A stretch of DNA of 64,000 nt. Origin: Lateolabrax maculatus (lineage: Eukaryota > Chordata > Actinopteri > Acropomatiformes > Lateolabracidae). Positions 13,601-28,200 of this stretch are shown piece by piece. Below the pieces are notes generated by a model that saw only the letters and a list, made by a program, of their open reading frames with translations, had not been told where the DNA came from and did no database searches. The DNA is taken from NCBI GenBank assembly GCA_031216445.1, contig CM062214.1, forward strand, positions 12,517,501 through 12,581,500, written 5' to 3'. Position 1 is the stretch's first letter; every line of letters begins with the position of its first letter. Both the position numbers and the translations under genes were made by a program.

Positions 13601-16128
13601 AACCACATAGCCCACCAGAATCTGGGATTTGAAACAAACTCATCTGATGATTTTCTTAACAAGGCTGGAGACAGCACCCCTGTGTTCGGCTACACAATAA
13701 AGAGATCTCCACTTCACACTCCAGTGTAACCATTTGAACAGACCTGCCTGAGGCCACAGCTGAGCTGAGCTGAGCAGAAAATAGCCTAATCCTTTTGGCA
13801 GCTCCAATGAACGGACCCTATTCAGTCCCTCTAAAAACAGATATAAACCAACAAAGCAGTGCCAAGAGACAGATCCTACTGTTAAGCCAAGCATGGGTTA
13901 GACATCAGTCACACTTGGTGATGCATTTTTCAACACACATGATCCATACAACGCAAACACTACATGTGTGGTCACACTTTCCTACCATCTGTGAGCATAA
14001 ATGCTTGAATACACATTTTTCTGTTTCAGTTACTGTATTAGGAAGTATGCAGTGTCAGCATGGGTAAATAATGTCCTTTTCTCGCTCACCTGCTAATAGT
14101 AATACTTACAGAACTTTGACACTTTTGATGAATCATTTGGGTCCACTCATTTCGCTTAAAGGGGCACTCCAACAATTTTCCTCAGCCTGAAATAAGAAGA
14201 GACCCTGCATTAAAAACTCATGGTGTGGAGTTTTAGGAAAAGAAGAGGGCCTTAGGGAGGCAGGGAAAGTTTAATGAAAGAGGCTGTCAAGTTGCATTAT
14301 GGCAAGTGTTTTTGGAGCTTGACCCACACGTGGGACTAAAATAGATACTAGTCAAGATACTTCTGCCTCTGCTGTTTGATTTTGAAATTATTTTTTAAAA
14401 TCTGTCCCTTGAGAGTCCCCCAAATTTATGGAGGAGTAATAATAAATCACTGGAACACCCCCTTAAGGTGTATTTTATAGTTTTATGATCAGGAGTTAAG
14501 CATGTAGCTACACTGAAGGCTACGCCATATTTTTGAGCCTCCTCAAAAATGGAACTACACGTCAGAGCTACTGCGCCTAGGGAGATACTACGTGGAGAGC
14601 AAGAACTGTGATTGGTCAACATGGGTAGTTTGTGTTGTTTCTCCAAGTTTGCGATACAAATGGAGATTGTTGAGAGTAAAGACAAGATGGGAAATGTGAA
14701 AAAACTCCGTTGTCTGCTCCTTTTTAGAAACCCAGCTCCCTGCTGTACTGTGACTGCTTGGAAATCTTGAGTCCTATATTCAGTAATGAGACAAGGTGAA
14801 CCTTCCCACTGTCACTCATATCACCAAGTAAATGAAAGAATGTAAACAGTTATTATGTGTGTGGAATATAATTAAACCATGATACAGCCTGACCGAATAA
14901 AATACATCCACACACATGGCAGCACAATACATAGTGCTGCCATGGTGATAGATGCTGGTGAAATCCGACAGTAACCTAAAAATCAAAACGTCCGCAAGTA
15001 TCCACAGCAGAATTCCTGTTAACCTCTCGCGTCCATCTTTAGACCTAAGGCACATCCTGTACCTAAGGCACATCCTGTACATTAGTATAATGTTCCAACT
15101 ACTCACTATCCCATCCCAAAGTGGTGAATTAGTCATGTGCAGAAAAAACAAGGATTTTTGTTGTTTTCTTCTTTTGTTACCCATGCTTATTATGTAATAA
15201 GTTGAGGTAAGAGTCAACATTTTGGGGTAAATTTTAGTTTTCAGGTGAGGGCTTAGGTTAAGGTTGATTTAAGGATTAGATCAAAAGTCAAACTACATAT
15301 AAGTGTCACCTTCAATAAGATGATACAGTTTTATGTCGAATTCTGTGAGTAAATAAATGCTGGATTTGTCTGCATACTGTACATTAATAGACTGCACTGT
15401 ACAGTATATTGACTGTGTGGTGTGTGGTTACATTGCATCATGCCCAGAGAGATTATGTTGGGTGACATGTTGACATTTTCAAGTAAATGAGTGCAAGGAC
15501 TTGACCAAATATATGGTGCCTTGTACTGAGGAGGAGAGATAAAAGCATTACCTCACTCTGTCCCTTCGCTCCTTCTGATAAGATAAGGGAGGTCACATTG
15601 GCTGTGTGAATAGAGGGTCTCTGGTTCAGCAGCCTTTTATCTAAGCTTTGTTTAAGCTTTGTTGGGTCTTTCCACGGCTTGTCTTTTGGACAAAGCATGG
15701 CCTTTTGCCATCCTCCAGCTCACACATTAATGAATTTATTTACTGTGATTGTCTATCTCCGAGATGAGGCTGCACTATTTTTAAAGCGTTTTGTTGTTTT
15801 AACTTTAACTTTTCAAACTACACTTACACCTGACCTCGCGAGTCGTTGTGTGTGACACCTTTTCCAACCTTTTCTAAATGGATATAGAGTGAAGGCATTC
15901 AGTAAAGTGTCTCGGAAATCATTTAATTTCACGGACATTTGACAGATAAAATTGTGGCTTCGTCACAAACCCTTTCATCGGCTCTGGCACATCCATCAGA
16001 TGTGCCAGAGCCGGATATATTAAGCTGTCTGGCTGTTTTAGCTGAACTCAACCCAAGCCAATCGCTCATCCGTACGCATACACACACATGCATGTGCATG
16101 CAGATAGTATTCAAAACAGCTGTATCTT

Positions 16129-16220
<92 letters not shown>

Positions 16221-19200
16221 GCCCCTCTATAAATGTCTTCGCAGGCCTCTGGCTCTGTGTTCACTCTGCCCGTCCTGGCTGAATCCCCTGCCTGGCATCA
16301 CATCTGTGGCCACAGCTCCTTGATCTGAGGATATGTGCAGTCTGGAGCACAAAAACCTTTTTAACAATGCTATGGATGATGCAATAACTGTATGTGCAGA
16401 TAGTTGCAGACCTCATGTCAAAGTATTAACTGTCATAGATATATGTGAAATTAAAAAAATAAGGCACCCATTGTTTCAGGTTGAGCTGTGATTGTTTGGT
16501 TGAATCACAACATTGCTAATATTTAGATATAAAAAAGACTGCTTATTTCCCAGACACAAAACCATGCATCTTTGTTTCAAAAGACAAAAAAGCTGTGAGC
16601 CAAGCTCTTCGTTTGTTTGTTTGCTTTTAACCAAAAGTCAGAGACAGTTAACACTGCTATTTGCAGTACAATTCAACTGCAAATTTCTGCACAGTGCAAG
16701 CATGTAGTATATTGGGCCAAGCCATCTGGCTGGCCATGGTGCTGACTATTTGTCTTTTTGGACTGTGTGGATGGTTGCAAGCCTGTGTATTAAAGGATAG
16801 TGAAATGATTTGTTCCCATTAGAAATTAGGGTTTCTTCTATGTTTACTCAGAAGTGTTCAAGAAAATTAACAGCTCTACAAAAGGATATGTGACATGTAA
16901 ATTGCTTTAAAATGTATCCAAACCTCAGACTAAAACAAACAGGTGCAAACCTAAAGTTGTATTTATAATTTTTTAAGTATCATTTCCTCCCCCCCAAAAA
17001 ATAGCTCATAAATTGGAACCTGCACTGGATCCCAACACATTAAAACTGAGACTGGTGTGCAGCAGTGACCCACTGCTACAATAAATTACAGAGGAAGCAC
17101 TTAGTGTCTTGCATGTCTACAAATATATATGTAATCTACTTTTTATGTTTTATGTTAAGCAGCTACATTAAAATATATAAAATGCAGTCGGTTAAATTGT
17201 GCCAGATACGTCCTGTGTAGCACTGAAGCCCAGCTTTCTCAATATCATTAAACAGCTCTATGCCCTTGCATCTACCACCAACATAAAATCCTCTCATCCA
17301 TATTTTTGTAGTGAGGGAAAGCATATTACTTACATGCTAGTCACTCGCAGAAAGGATAGTGGTCTAGGTTTTTTCCTGGCTTGAAATGGCTGACAGGCAC
17401 CATTCAGCGCCCACTCTGCAGTGTTTTAGCACATAATAACATGATTGATTTGTGTGGACGAGCTTGTAGAGCCAGTCAGTCAGACATTGTCAGCCGCGCT
17501 GTGGTGAGCTAAAATGTAATGAGTGGGCAGGCCTGCTCCTCTTTAGTGCTCTGATTAAACAATGGATACTCACTAAAAGGTCTGCTCCACTTAACATGCA
17601 GACAGAGATGTCCTGCTGTACATAGATCAACATATCTGGACTTTGAACTACGCCTCGTGTTTTCATACAGATGTTTCTTTAATAATCAGATATATGGACT
17701 GATTTGTGTATGTAAATTTTAATGATTCTGTAATGCTTATTAGGTCATTACAGTGTTTGAAGTTGACTTTTCCCCCAAAACTGCTGCTGCCTCATAACGC
17801 TGCTAAGAAATGCCCCCCCACACACACACACACACATACTGTAATAAGTACCAATTTAACCCGAGTACTTATATTGTTCTTGAGGGAGCTGTCAACTCTC
17901 CATTGACTGCTGCCATTTATACAATATGAAATAAGCTAGTTAGTAGTAAAATAATGTAGTTTAACCTCTTGATAGCAATGATAGCATTTTAATTGCATTT
18001 GTGATGTATTACACCCTGCCATATGTTGTGCCAAGGTCCTTGTGTAAGGGCATATCTGTCAGTGAAAAATAAGCCCTGTCAGGCCAGTTGATTACTTGTT
18101 TAAAAATCACTTTAATGCTTGTAGTTGTTGACAGCCAGGGTCATGTCATAAATTATTTGTTAGGATACAAGATTCAACTGCAACATTGTTTTTTTCCCAC
18201 ATAGTCTTTTTTTGTGTGTGTGTGTGTGTATGTTTTGAAGACAGAAGAAGAATTAGAAAGAAAGCTGCGGTGATCCTCTGCTAAAATGTGAAGAGTGAAC
18301 AAAACGGAGAATTAGCGGGTGTGTAATATATCACAGAGCTACAGAGAGTCTAATCAGGATCCCAGCTGGAGGCGTAGCTGTGCTCTGACCCTGTGAAATG
18401 ACTTTGTCCTCTGCCTCATCTTCGGGGAGGTTTGGAGATCAAAAAGGAAGTCATTTTTTGGCTCTTCCAAAACAATACTGTGGATGTAATTAGCTTTGTT
18501 CCGATAATGTTCACACAGCACGTCCCAGGGATGGGTGTGAAGCTGTACACCTCCTAATCAGATATCTGCACTGTAATCAGGAGACAATCTTAACGACCTG
18601 TGTTAAATGCCAAATGTTCATTCTGCTCCATCCATTCGCAGTCTAATCTCACCGGTTCAACCCCAGAAGTCAATGAAACAAAATAAATCCATTTCACTAA
18701 CAATTACTTTTTTGCCTGGAATGATGCAAAGCTGTAAGGTTTCAATTTAGACTTTTCATTTTCTTTTATAAGACCGGACTGGTAGTTGATAAAGCACGGT
18801 TTTGTGGTTGGAGTGTTTGTTGTTTGACATCTAGACAGCTCTCTATGGGGAACCTGCCTCTTCTCAGAAACTCATGACTAGCTGAAGGTATTAATGAGTG
18901 ACTTTGTGAATAATTCATGTACATCGATAACATCTCACGTCTCATTTGGATGGCCTGTGGCCAGTGAGTATCAAGGTATAGTTAGTTTTAGACAGGTCTT
19001 TGTATTTGTCCACAGGTTTAACTCAGGTCATTTTTGATTGTATCCTGCAACCTTGTAGACTGTACGACAGGAGAAAAAATTTCCAATATTTTGTGAAAAG
19101 AGAATTTCTCTGAAGTGGCTGTGTTTAACAGGGGATGATAGAAGACCCAGTCAACTGTACTTGCTTTAGAATCTGAAGTATTTCTCTATAACATTGGATA

Positions 19201-22200
19201 TTCATGACTAAATAAGCAGCAATCAAAGTTCTTTAGTGTGTCCGTGATAGTTCTAATTTCACGTTGTGCTAACCATGAAAGTCAACAGGAAGTTTGTCTT
19301 GAATTCTAAAGCTTTTTAAATGAATGACCCTTTAATTCAGAAGGCATATCGGGCTTGGCTCAGGCACTTACTGTTACAACTCTAGAGCGAGTCTGCTGCT
19401 GTTACTACAAACTGGGTTTACGCTTCTCTTTTTACTGTGGCGTATTTTTAGCAACAGTTCAGCTACGATATTGTTTAAAAGCGGAGCTCGGTTCAGTGAG
19501 TTGTAAACAATTGCTTCTTTTTCACTGTCAGTATTTAGTTAAGTTATTGTGATGCCCCTGCTTGATGTGTCAACTGTTTTCTTTACTTACTACCCTCCTT
19601 TGTGACTCAGTCTTTGTGCCTCTTTTCTTTTCCCAGACATGGAACTCGATGTGCAGGAGAAGTTGCAGCTGCAGCCAACAACGGTGTGTGTGGTGTAGGT
19701 GTGGCCTATAATGCTAAAATTGGAGGTGAGTAAAGCATATCATTGGGACTTTTAATTGGGAACAATTTTTAATTAGAAATAATATTAATTTAAATGAGTT
19801 TGATATTATTTAAATTAGAAATAATATTCACATTCAAACTAGTTGATGCTAAATTATCTCAGCTACACTCGCTTTAGTGTAGCTACTGATTTAGAATCAC
19901 AGATTTAACTATGTCTTCACTTTTTACTAAAGACAGTAATAGATTGTAAAGCTGATATATGATAATGATTTTTTTGGACTATTGTGGACATTACCGACTG
20001 ATTGAAATGAAAGTGTGCTGCAGAGATGGGCAAGAGCGCTCAGTGAACTGTCCTTGATCTACTGCACCCGAATGGAATAGTTTTTGATCATTTTTTCTGC
20101 AGGTTTTCCTCTGGAAAGACTGCTGAGTGCTTGTAAAACAAATAAAAGTGTCAGAGTCATGACTTTTGCGTGACAGAAAGATATAAACGACTGACCAAGT
20201 GTTAACTGTCTCATCTCAAATTATCGAGATCATGGCTCATATTAAAAGTCACCCCACCTTCATTTGGCACTTGGGCTGAAACTCCAGTCTCTCTTCCACC
20301 AATTAGATAAGAAGCAAGTTCCATTTTTAAAGTCTTTTGTTCAGTCCTTTGTTATGAGGGAAGTTTAGTATTATGTTGATGCCAAGAAAACTGACTTCAC
20401 AGCCCAGTGGACCTCTTTTCATCCCAGTGTGTAAATCATCTGCCTAAAAAGCTGGTCAAAATAAGACTCTTGGGGCAAGCTCCAGTTTAAACAGTAATAA
20501 AGCTGTCAGCATGTGCAGATATGCATTAAAAAATAAGATATTCAGAGAGATTCATTTAAATTAAACTTGTGATCACAAATTAAGTCTGAAGGGATTTTCT
20601 TTTTTCTTTTTTCCTTTTTTTTTTTGTCTTGAAAATGTTTGCACTTGATAAAGTATTTCAAGGAGGCTTTTAGTAACTTTTGTCATCAAACAATCTGTCA
20701 ATGACATGATGGCAGCCAACAAGACTCAGCGGAGCCTGTGGAGCCCCGAGCAGTCCCGTTCACAGATGTTACTCATAATTCTCCTTCTTTGTCTTCATTA
20801 CCATTCATCTCCCAACGGAGTCGCGCATTGGCCCTGTTCTCATAAATTAGTCCTTTGTGAATCTGTTCGCGTCACGCGGTCAGTGAATTGTTTATAAACA
20901 GCTGCAATTTGCTCCCAAATACCAATGCTGTGTGTGTGTATGTGTGTGTGCGCGCACAGGTGAGCACCAGCAGTCACGTTTGTGGGGATGCCTAAATGTG
21001 TGTATCCTTCCTGAGCAATGATAAGTGATTAGTTTTTAAAACCTGTAATTGACCCCACTTGGCTCACTCTGTGTTTCCTTCCACCTACTGTACCTGTTTT
21101 CCCTTCGCCAGCACACACACACACACTCATAGCTGCCTTCCTACCTGCTACCTCTGACTCACTGGAGCTGCAGGGAACTTGCACAGCAGTGTCTTAATAA
21201 GGAATCGACAAGCCACAGGAAGTTGATGAGAATTGTTACGACAGCGATTATCATTACTGCCTCAATACAGCCCATGCATAATGATCACCAAGCAAACATT
21301 GTGCTTTATGTCGCATGTTTAGCCCAGTTAAGTTGTTTTTTTTTTTTTTTCAGGCTATTCAGTATTCAAACTTGTGTTACGCCGAATCTCCTCGCCAACA
21401 GAGTAATTACCGCTTTGGCGACTCCCCTCTTGGCAGGTGTTTGTGCCTGCAGGGCCAGGCAGGTTGTCTTGAATGGATTATTGAAGTCTTAATGTGGACA
21501 TCGTCAGTCGTAGTGTTGCCTCTGAGGTCCGGGCGTCCTCTCCCAGTAATGGAGCTGATTTGAGGGTGGTTCATTTCACGCCTTTCTACAGCCATTAATG
21601 TTCAGAGGAGTGATCTGAGGCTGCTCACTTCAAAGGCACAGACAGGGTTGTGTTCAGGTATGATGAAAGGTGACATTTGGTGCTACCCTGTGGACACTGA
21701 TGAAGGCTCCATAAACTCTCTGCTCATCTATATCTGAATGTTTATGCGTGGCTTTCTCTCTTCTGCAGTCTGTTAGATTTGTCTACTTGTCCTTTCTGTG
21801 TGTTTGGTGGGGTCAGGAAACAGCCTTTCTTGGTTTAACAACCAGCTGGGGTTTTGTTTATGTGACAGTAAAATAGTGTAGTATCTGTTGGAGCAGCATC
21901 TATGGGTGAAGCTGTGTACGCTTAGTCATTAAAACTGGAACTCTGTGAAGTCTTTGGTATTCCTGTGAAGTCTTTTGTTGTTTTTCAGTTTTTTTGGCAG
22001 AAGATAAAATTCGAATTGGTCCGACCGATTTCTTTCAGTCTTATTATGACATTTTTTTCTTTTCTCATCTCATAATGTGTTTTTTTCCCTCAGGTTTTGT
22101 CTCCTTTCTACCCGCCTGAAGCTATATACAGTATATTCATGCGCTCTTGATCTCTTTACCATCTGTCACTGTTACACCACCACTTTTCAAGTCTCTTGTT

Positions 22201-25200
22201 CGGTAACCTAATATGCACGGCATTGCCTGTACATTTTTCAGGAGTTCGTATGTTGGACGGGGAGGTGACAGATGTGGTGGAGGCCCACTCTCTTAGCCTC
22301 AACCCGCAGCACATCCACATTTACAGTGCCAGCTGGGGCCCAGAAGATGATGGCAAGTCACTGGACGGCCCTGCCAAGCTGGCTAAGGAGGCTTTCCTCC
22401 AGGGAATCACAAAGGTCGGTCAGAGCATAAACTTGGATTTTTAATCTACTAATATATTCCCTCTGTCTTACTTCTAGCATCACTATCAAACTCACATCAG
22501 CTCTTTAAACATTTAAATCTGTACTAAACCCAAGTGTAAAAACAACAATTCACCGTTTTACCAGGATAATGTGCCAGATTATTTCTTTGCCATTCTAATG
22601 TCAGTGTCAGTTTCTTCATCAAACGGTGTTTACCATACCGCTGCCCTCCACAGTTGCGGTTAGGGTATAGTATAAATTATGGTTACATGTAGCAGAGGCA
22701 AATGGTTGGGGTTACGGTAAGGTTGAATTGAGGTTAAGCTGTGCAGAACATGAGAGATGGGAGTTGTTCGTACAATTGGGCTCAGGTTAAGGTAGGGGGA
22801 AACAGACTTCAACAAACAGCAGTACCAGTAACTCCCTGTAGTCTCCGATGGTAGCCTGGCAACTGGTCCAAGCCAAGAAATGGTCGTGCACACGATCTCT
22901 AGTAAAATGGTGGATTTCAATTTTTACAACTGAGTTTTTGTGCAGAATGACAAACGAGATTTAACATGGTAAGTACAGATCTTAAGAGGTGCTGTTAAGC
23001 AGATCTTGTCACCTTCAGACAGGGTCAGGCTGGCTGTTTCCCCCAGTTTACAGTCTTTATTCTAAACTAAGCTAAGCAGCTGCTGGCTCCAGCTTCATAT
23101 TTACCGTACAGACATGAGAGTGGCATTGGTCTTCTCACCTAAAACTCTGCAAGGAAATCAATACTGTAAGGGTATTACCCAAAACATTACTCTATTCCTA
23201 CATATGGAGCACATTTTTTAATGTCAGCGAAAAAGGCTGTCAGAACATTTTTCCACCTATACAATCATACTGTATCAATACTTAATGGAGGATAGCTCTC
23301 TGAGATGTTCTGTAGAAAAGGACAAACTCAATGTGAGCTTGTTAATTGCCATCTGACCATTCCTTTAGGGTTGGCTAGAGTAAGACATTAAAGAGTATGA
23401 TATAATATCTGCAGCTAATGTCATCATTTCTCATGTGTCAGCATGCTACAGTACATCAAAAGATGTTAGAGGAACAGCTAAATGATATATGCGAGATGGG
23501 AGAAAAATAGAAACGGAGCAGCAGGCAGTGACGCAGAACAATAGATTGATTTAAAGGCCGCCACAATTAGCGTATAAATGAATGAAACTGCACATTTTCA
23601 AAAGAAAAGCATGATTCATATGTCAAGTCCCAAAATGTGAGATGCTCCACATATCACGGTTTGTTAGTGAGGAAAAATTTCCTGACAGCTGCACAACAGG
23701 ACCTTTCTGGTTCAGCGTGTGTTCTCCTGGCAGTGAGATAACCCCTGGCACTGAAGTGTTATCGTCTGGCCTCTGTAACCTGCAGCAAAGGCAGCATCAG
23801 GTCATAAATTGGGCTCAAAGGGAGTATTAGCTAGAGCTCTTGTGTTGGAATACAGCACGGTTCAGACCGCATCATACATGTAGTAGAAGGATATATTTTT
23901 TTGTCATTTGTGAGATGGAGATGTAGGAATCCATTAAGAAAATTAAATGGGTAATTATATTAAAAAGCAAGGTTATTTAGTCTGAGGTCAGGTCAGATTG
24001 ATGTCCCTTTCTATAAATGTGACTTTGCCAGAGAAAACAGTGTTGCAACAACAGCGATAAAGAAAGCAAAGATATCAGTATCTTTATATTTGTCAGGACT
24101 GTGAAGCCAAAATACAGGAACTGATGATGTGACGGGACTTTTATTTTTTTAAAGACAATCACAATCTTTAACAACAGAAGTAACAAAACATTCTGGCAGC
24201 TTTTTCCATCAACCACTGACTGAAAAAGGCACGTTTTTATGTTGCTTTTGTTGTAATTTTGTGTATCTGCGGGTGACCCGGGGGAAGGAAGGATGGAATG
24301 ACATACATCTGTTTTCTCTCACCTTATTCATTTCTTGCTTACAATCAACTGTTTGGTTGTTCCTGTTCCTGTTCTCTGTGTGTGGGACGTGAGAGAGGTC
24401 CTTCCATTTTTCTTTTATCTGTTTCTTTTATCATATGCATTTCTTAGTTCCTTGTTTGTTCTCCAAAATGAATATGTTATCCGCCCACTTGGTTCAAACT
24501 GTAGGTGGAAGAAAGGAAGATTTGATCTTTCAGTTTTATACTGAATTTGTCTGGGTTGCTGTTCTCACACTTTGATGAAAGATTTGACTTGAATTGTTGA
24601 TCTAACATTTGAATGACACGGTGTAATTAATGCTAAATAGAAACGTGAGTTGTGAGTAAATTATGAAAATAATAATAATGATGATACTGTTATTTATTAG
24701 GCTCAAGTGCTTCACAGAAGAACAAGTCACAAATATATAATAAGACCAAAAAAGAAGAAAAAGTACTTTCTAAGTATATAATTTTAGAAGAATAAAAACT
24801 AATTAAAAGCTCATTTAAAAAAAAAAAAAAAGCTGTCTGTTAGACTTTAACAAAAGGACATTGAGGTCCTTCTTCACCCCAAGGCTATTTCAGAGCTGCA
24901 GTGCCCTGCCGCCCTCTGTCTCTGTCTCCAGCCCGGCCTCGGGGACAGTCAGCAACAACTGGTCAGCAGACCTCAGGCTACTACCAGCTAGGTATTGAGA
25001 GAAACAAGGTCAGCAGTGTAGGAAGAGGGCAGACCAACCCATGCCTTAGAATTAAACAGCAAAACTTAAAAATCGATTTCCAAAGGCCATATGTAACAAA
25101 ATATTTGTAAAATATTTCTACAACTTGTGAGCACCCTGGCAGCTGTGTTTTGTAAAAGCTGAAGGCGGACCATCGATTTCTGGGGCATTCCAGCGAATAA

Positions 25201-28200
25201 AGAGTTGGTGTAATCTAATTGGCTGGAGACAAATGCATAAAATGAAAGACAATCTAATCTTTGCAATGTTCCCGAGTTGAGAAATGACACCCTTTTGTTA
25301 CTTTGCTAAAATTTGTCACAAAACCACCCCAGGATTTCTAGCCTCCTGTTGGCTGTCCGGACTCAACTGGACTAAAATGTGTGTCTTACATAGTGTGTGT
25401 ATTTTAGGAGCGCACAATTTCCCTGCCAGATATCATGTTGTCATTTGTCAGGCCCCTAAATTATATTCAGCTTGAGTAGATTTTGTAATTACATTTCTTC
25501 TGTTTGTTATCTGATATTCTGCCGCAATAAGTCGCCTGACATTATGATGTATTAATCAGAGTTGTGCCTACAGCGGTTCACTGTTTCTGAACGCACATAA
25601 GTGACAATACGTTTAAGCAGTGAGACAAACGTCCCTGTCAAAAGCAATTTTTCACACTTCAACTACCTCTTGTTAGTCTCTTTCTGTGGTATGTCTGGAG
25701 ATTACTACTATATAAACCTATATGTGTTTCTCTACCCCAGGGACGCGGCAGACTAGGCTCCATCTTTGTGTGGGCCTCGGGTAATGGTGGCCGGGAGCAG
25801 GACAGCTGTAACTGTGACGGCTACACCAACAGCATTTACACCCTGTCCATCAGCAGCACCACGCAGTCCGGCAACGTGCCGTGGTACAGCGAGCCCTGCT
25901 CCTCCACCCTCGCTTCCACCTTCAGCTCTGGAAACCCGGGGGAGAAACAGATAGTGGGTGTATATACACACAACACACACACACACTCACACTCACACTT
26001 TGAACATCTCAGACTTTGTGTAGGATTGTTCATACTTCAAATCTTTAGCACACTGTAAATGTCAGCATTGCAAAAATAACCGTACATCTCATACTTTGTG
26101 TTGGCCTTATCAGTAAGCCAAAAGCTGATGCTGGTACATCCCAAATAAACCCTTTTCGAGTGTACATACACATTAATTGCCTCTCTGAAAAGCAATAATA
26201 GGCATCAAACTTTCAAAGTCAGAGTGACTGATGTGCAACATACAGTGAAAAAGCTGACAAACACTGAGAAATGCCACATGCTTCCTTCAAGATGCTTGTC
26301 AGCTGAAGAAAGACTTGCCTCAGGGACATAGAATAACATAAAACAACCGTAAATCTGCCATTCTCTCCAAAACACACCAGAAGCTTGCTGCAGGAAAGCA
26401 AACACAACTCATCAAATGGATGAAATTGAAGTCAGTATAAAATGTACCACAGTCGTTGCTTTGTGTTGTTGCTTTATCAGTCTGAAGCTGTCATTTGTTG
26501 TTATCAGTGATTTCATACTGCTTTTTTTAAATCAAAACCAATATGTATGTTCACTTTGTCAGATGTTTGTGCTTGGTACATTTGTGTCTAGACTGCCAAA
26601 CTATAAAACTTAAAATCCAAAGTGGGCTCACGAGTAGCTTAGTTAGTGGACAGACCTGACATCTCTTGAAGGACTACTGGTTATTGGTTACTGGTTATTT
26701 AGAAAATGCTAGGTTTATGACTTGCTTTCAAAAGTAAAAACATTATCAGTGTAGGGCTGCAACTACCTGTTATTTTCATTATTTAAACACAGAAATGCTC
26801 ACACTGGAGAAGCTGAAACCAGCAAATATTTTTTTTCTAGATAAATAACTTCACAGATAACTCGATTATAACTATAACTAATCAATTTATTGTTTCAGCA
26901 CTGAATTAGTGAATATAATCCAAAAACTATTAATGAAACATGACAGTGTTTCAGTGTTGTTTTACCCTGTTCTAGCAGAAGGCCTGTGCACACAGCTGCC
27001 GTCCCTTAGTTCACTCCCCTTACACGTAGCCTTCTTTCCACAGATAATGGTCATTAGCGCCACAATCTGTCGGGCCAAAAGTTGCAAACCAAGAATCTGT
27101 CCCTAACCTTCACAGCTCTCCTTGCCCTCTGGCTTGTTGTCATTTTCGACGTGTCCCCATCGTGACCCAGACAGGCTTCATTAGCTTTCTGGTATTGGCA
27201 GAGGCCGAGAGCAGAGGTACACCCGGAGTGCTGACATACTTTGTCTCAACACCACCACACCCGGCTGGGCTGATTTGGCTGACATTCTCTGGCCTGGCGG
27301 TGACCCTTTGGCGGGTGTCCACAGACCTGAGACTGAAGCTACCTGCTCATTCTCTCCTCCTTCCCGTCGTCTCCTATCGCTGCAGGCAGACCTCCCATTG
27401 TCCCCAGCCCTCCCCTGTCTAACTCTCAACCTTTCCCACCGTGGATTTCACTCATATTGAAGTGGGAAACACAATGTGTCATATCAACTGTGTCTCTCCC
27501 TCTGTGTTTCTCTGCACTTCTCTCTGTTCTCCTGTCTCCTAGGTGACCACAGACCTGAGGCAAAAATGCACAGACTCTCACACAGGGACGTCCGCTTCGG
27601 CCCCACTGGCTGCTGGGATCATCGCTCTGGCTCTGGAGGCCAAGTGAGTGAGAACGACACAGCTTACTCCTATAATCACGCAGCTGTTTTTGTAGTCAAG
27701 CCTGTAGCCAATTTGCTTTTACACCAAAAAAATCAAGAAAGAGGCTTTTTTTTAAAGACAAAAAAACACTTTTTGTATGTAATTTTATTATGAACTTCAT
27801 TTATTATGCTCTACTGTGCACTTGTGGTAGGTGTATGTGTGCGTGCGTGAGTGCACTCGCGTCTGGGAGTCTGCGTTGGCCTAAATCCCAGCCCACAATT
27901 TCTTTTTTCAGCAAATTAAGCTTTTGATAATCAGTTAATTAGCAAGACAAATCAGCAGCTGCAGCCCACACAGACATCTGAATACCTGTAGGGCTGGTAG
28001 TGAAGATTTTAAACTCGAGAATGTCTCTCATTATCGCTCATTTAAGACTCCAGGTGTCGGAATCCAAGTTTCTGTCAGCAGCTCTAATGCTCTCCATTAA
28101 GTTTGTATTTTTAGTCATATTTTGTGTGTGTCCTCTTATCCATCTGCAGTCTTCCACTCTGCATAATTCTCTTCATTTCCACACTAGCGACTTTAGGCGT

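Larger units (their letters stand above)
6833..19636 (+). other. 12.8-kb furin intron
   Basis: This is the largest intron in the window. It separates the catalytic-Asp block from the catalytic-His exon. It contains a decayed exon copy (about 9690-9825), a palindromic microsatellite (10591-10692), a TIR element (14157-14466), a perfect hairpin (15979-16013) and a (GT)44 tract (16130-16217). The rest is AT-rich with no recognised gene. Confidence 0.85.
22415..25740 (+). other. furin intron with dispersed repeats
   Basis: This intron holds a teleost dispersed repeat (22985-23190) and a LINE reverse-transcriptase fragment on the minus strand (25090-25287). Otherwise no recognised gene. Confidence 0.75.

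Noticed and set aside
15979..16013. The hairpin as a microRNA precursor
   Set aside because: A 15-bp stem with a 5-nt loop is too short for a Drosha/Dicer substrate.
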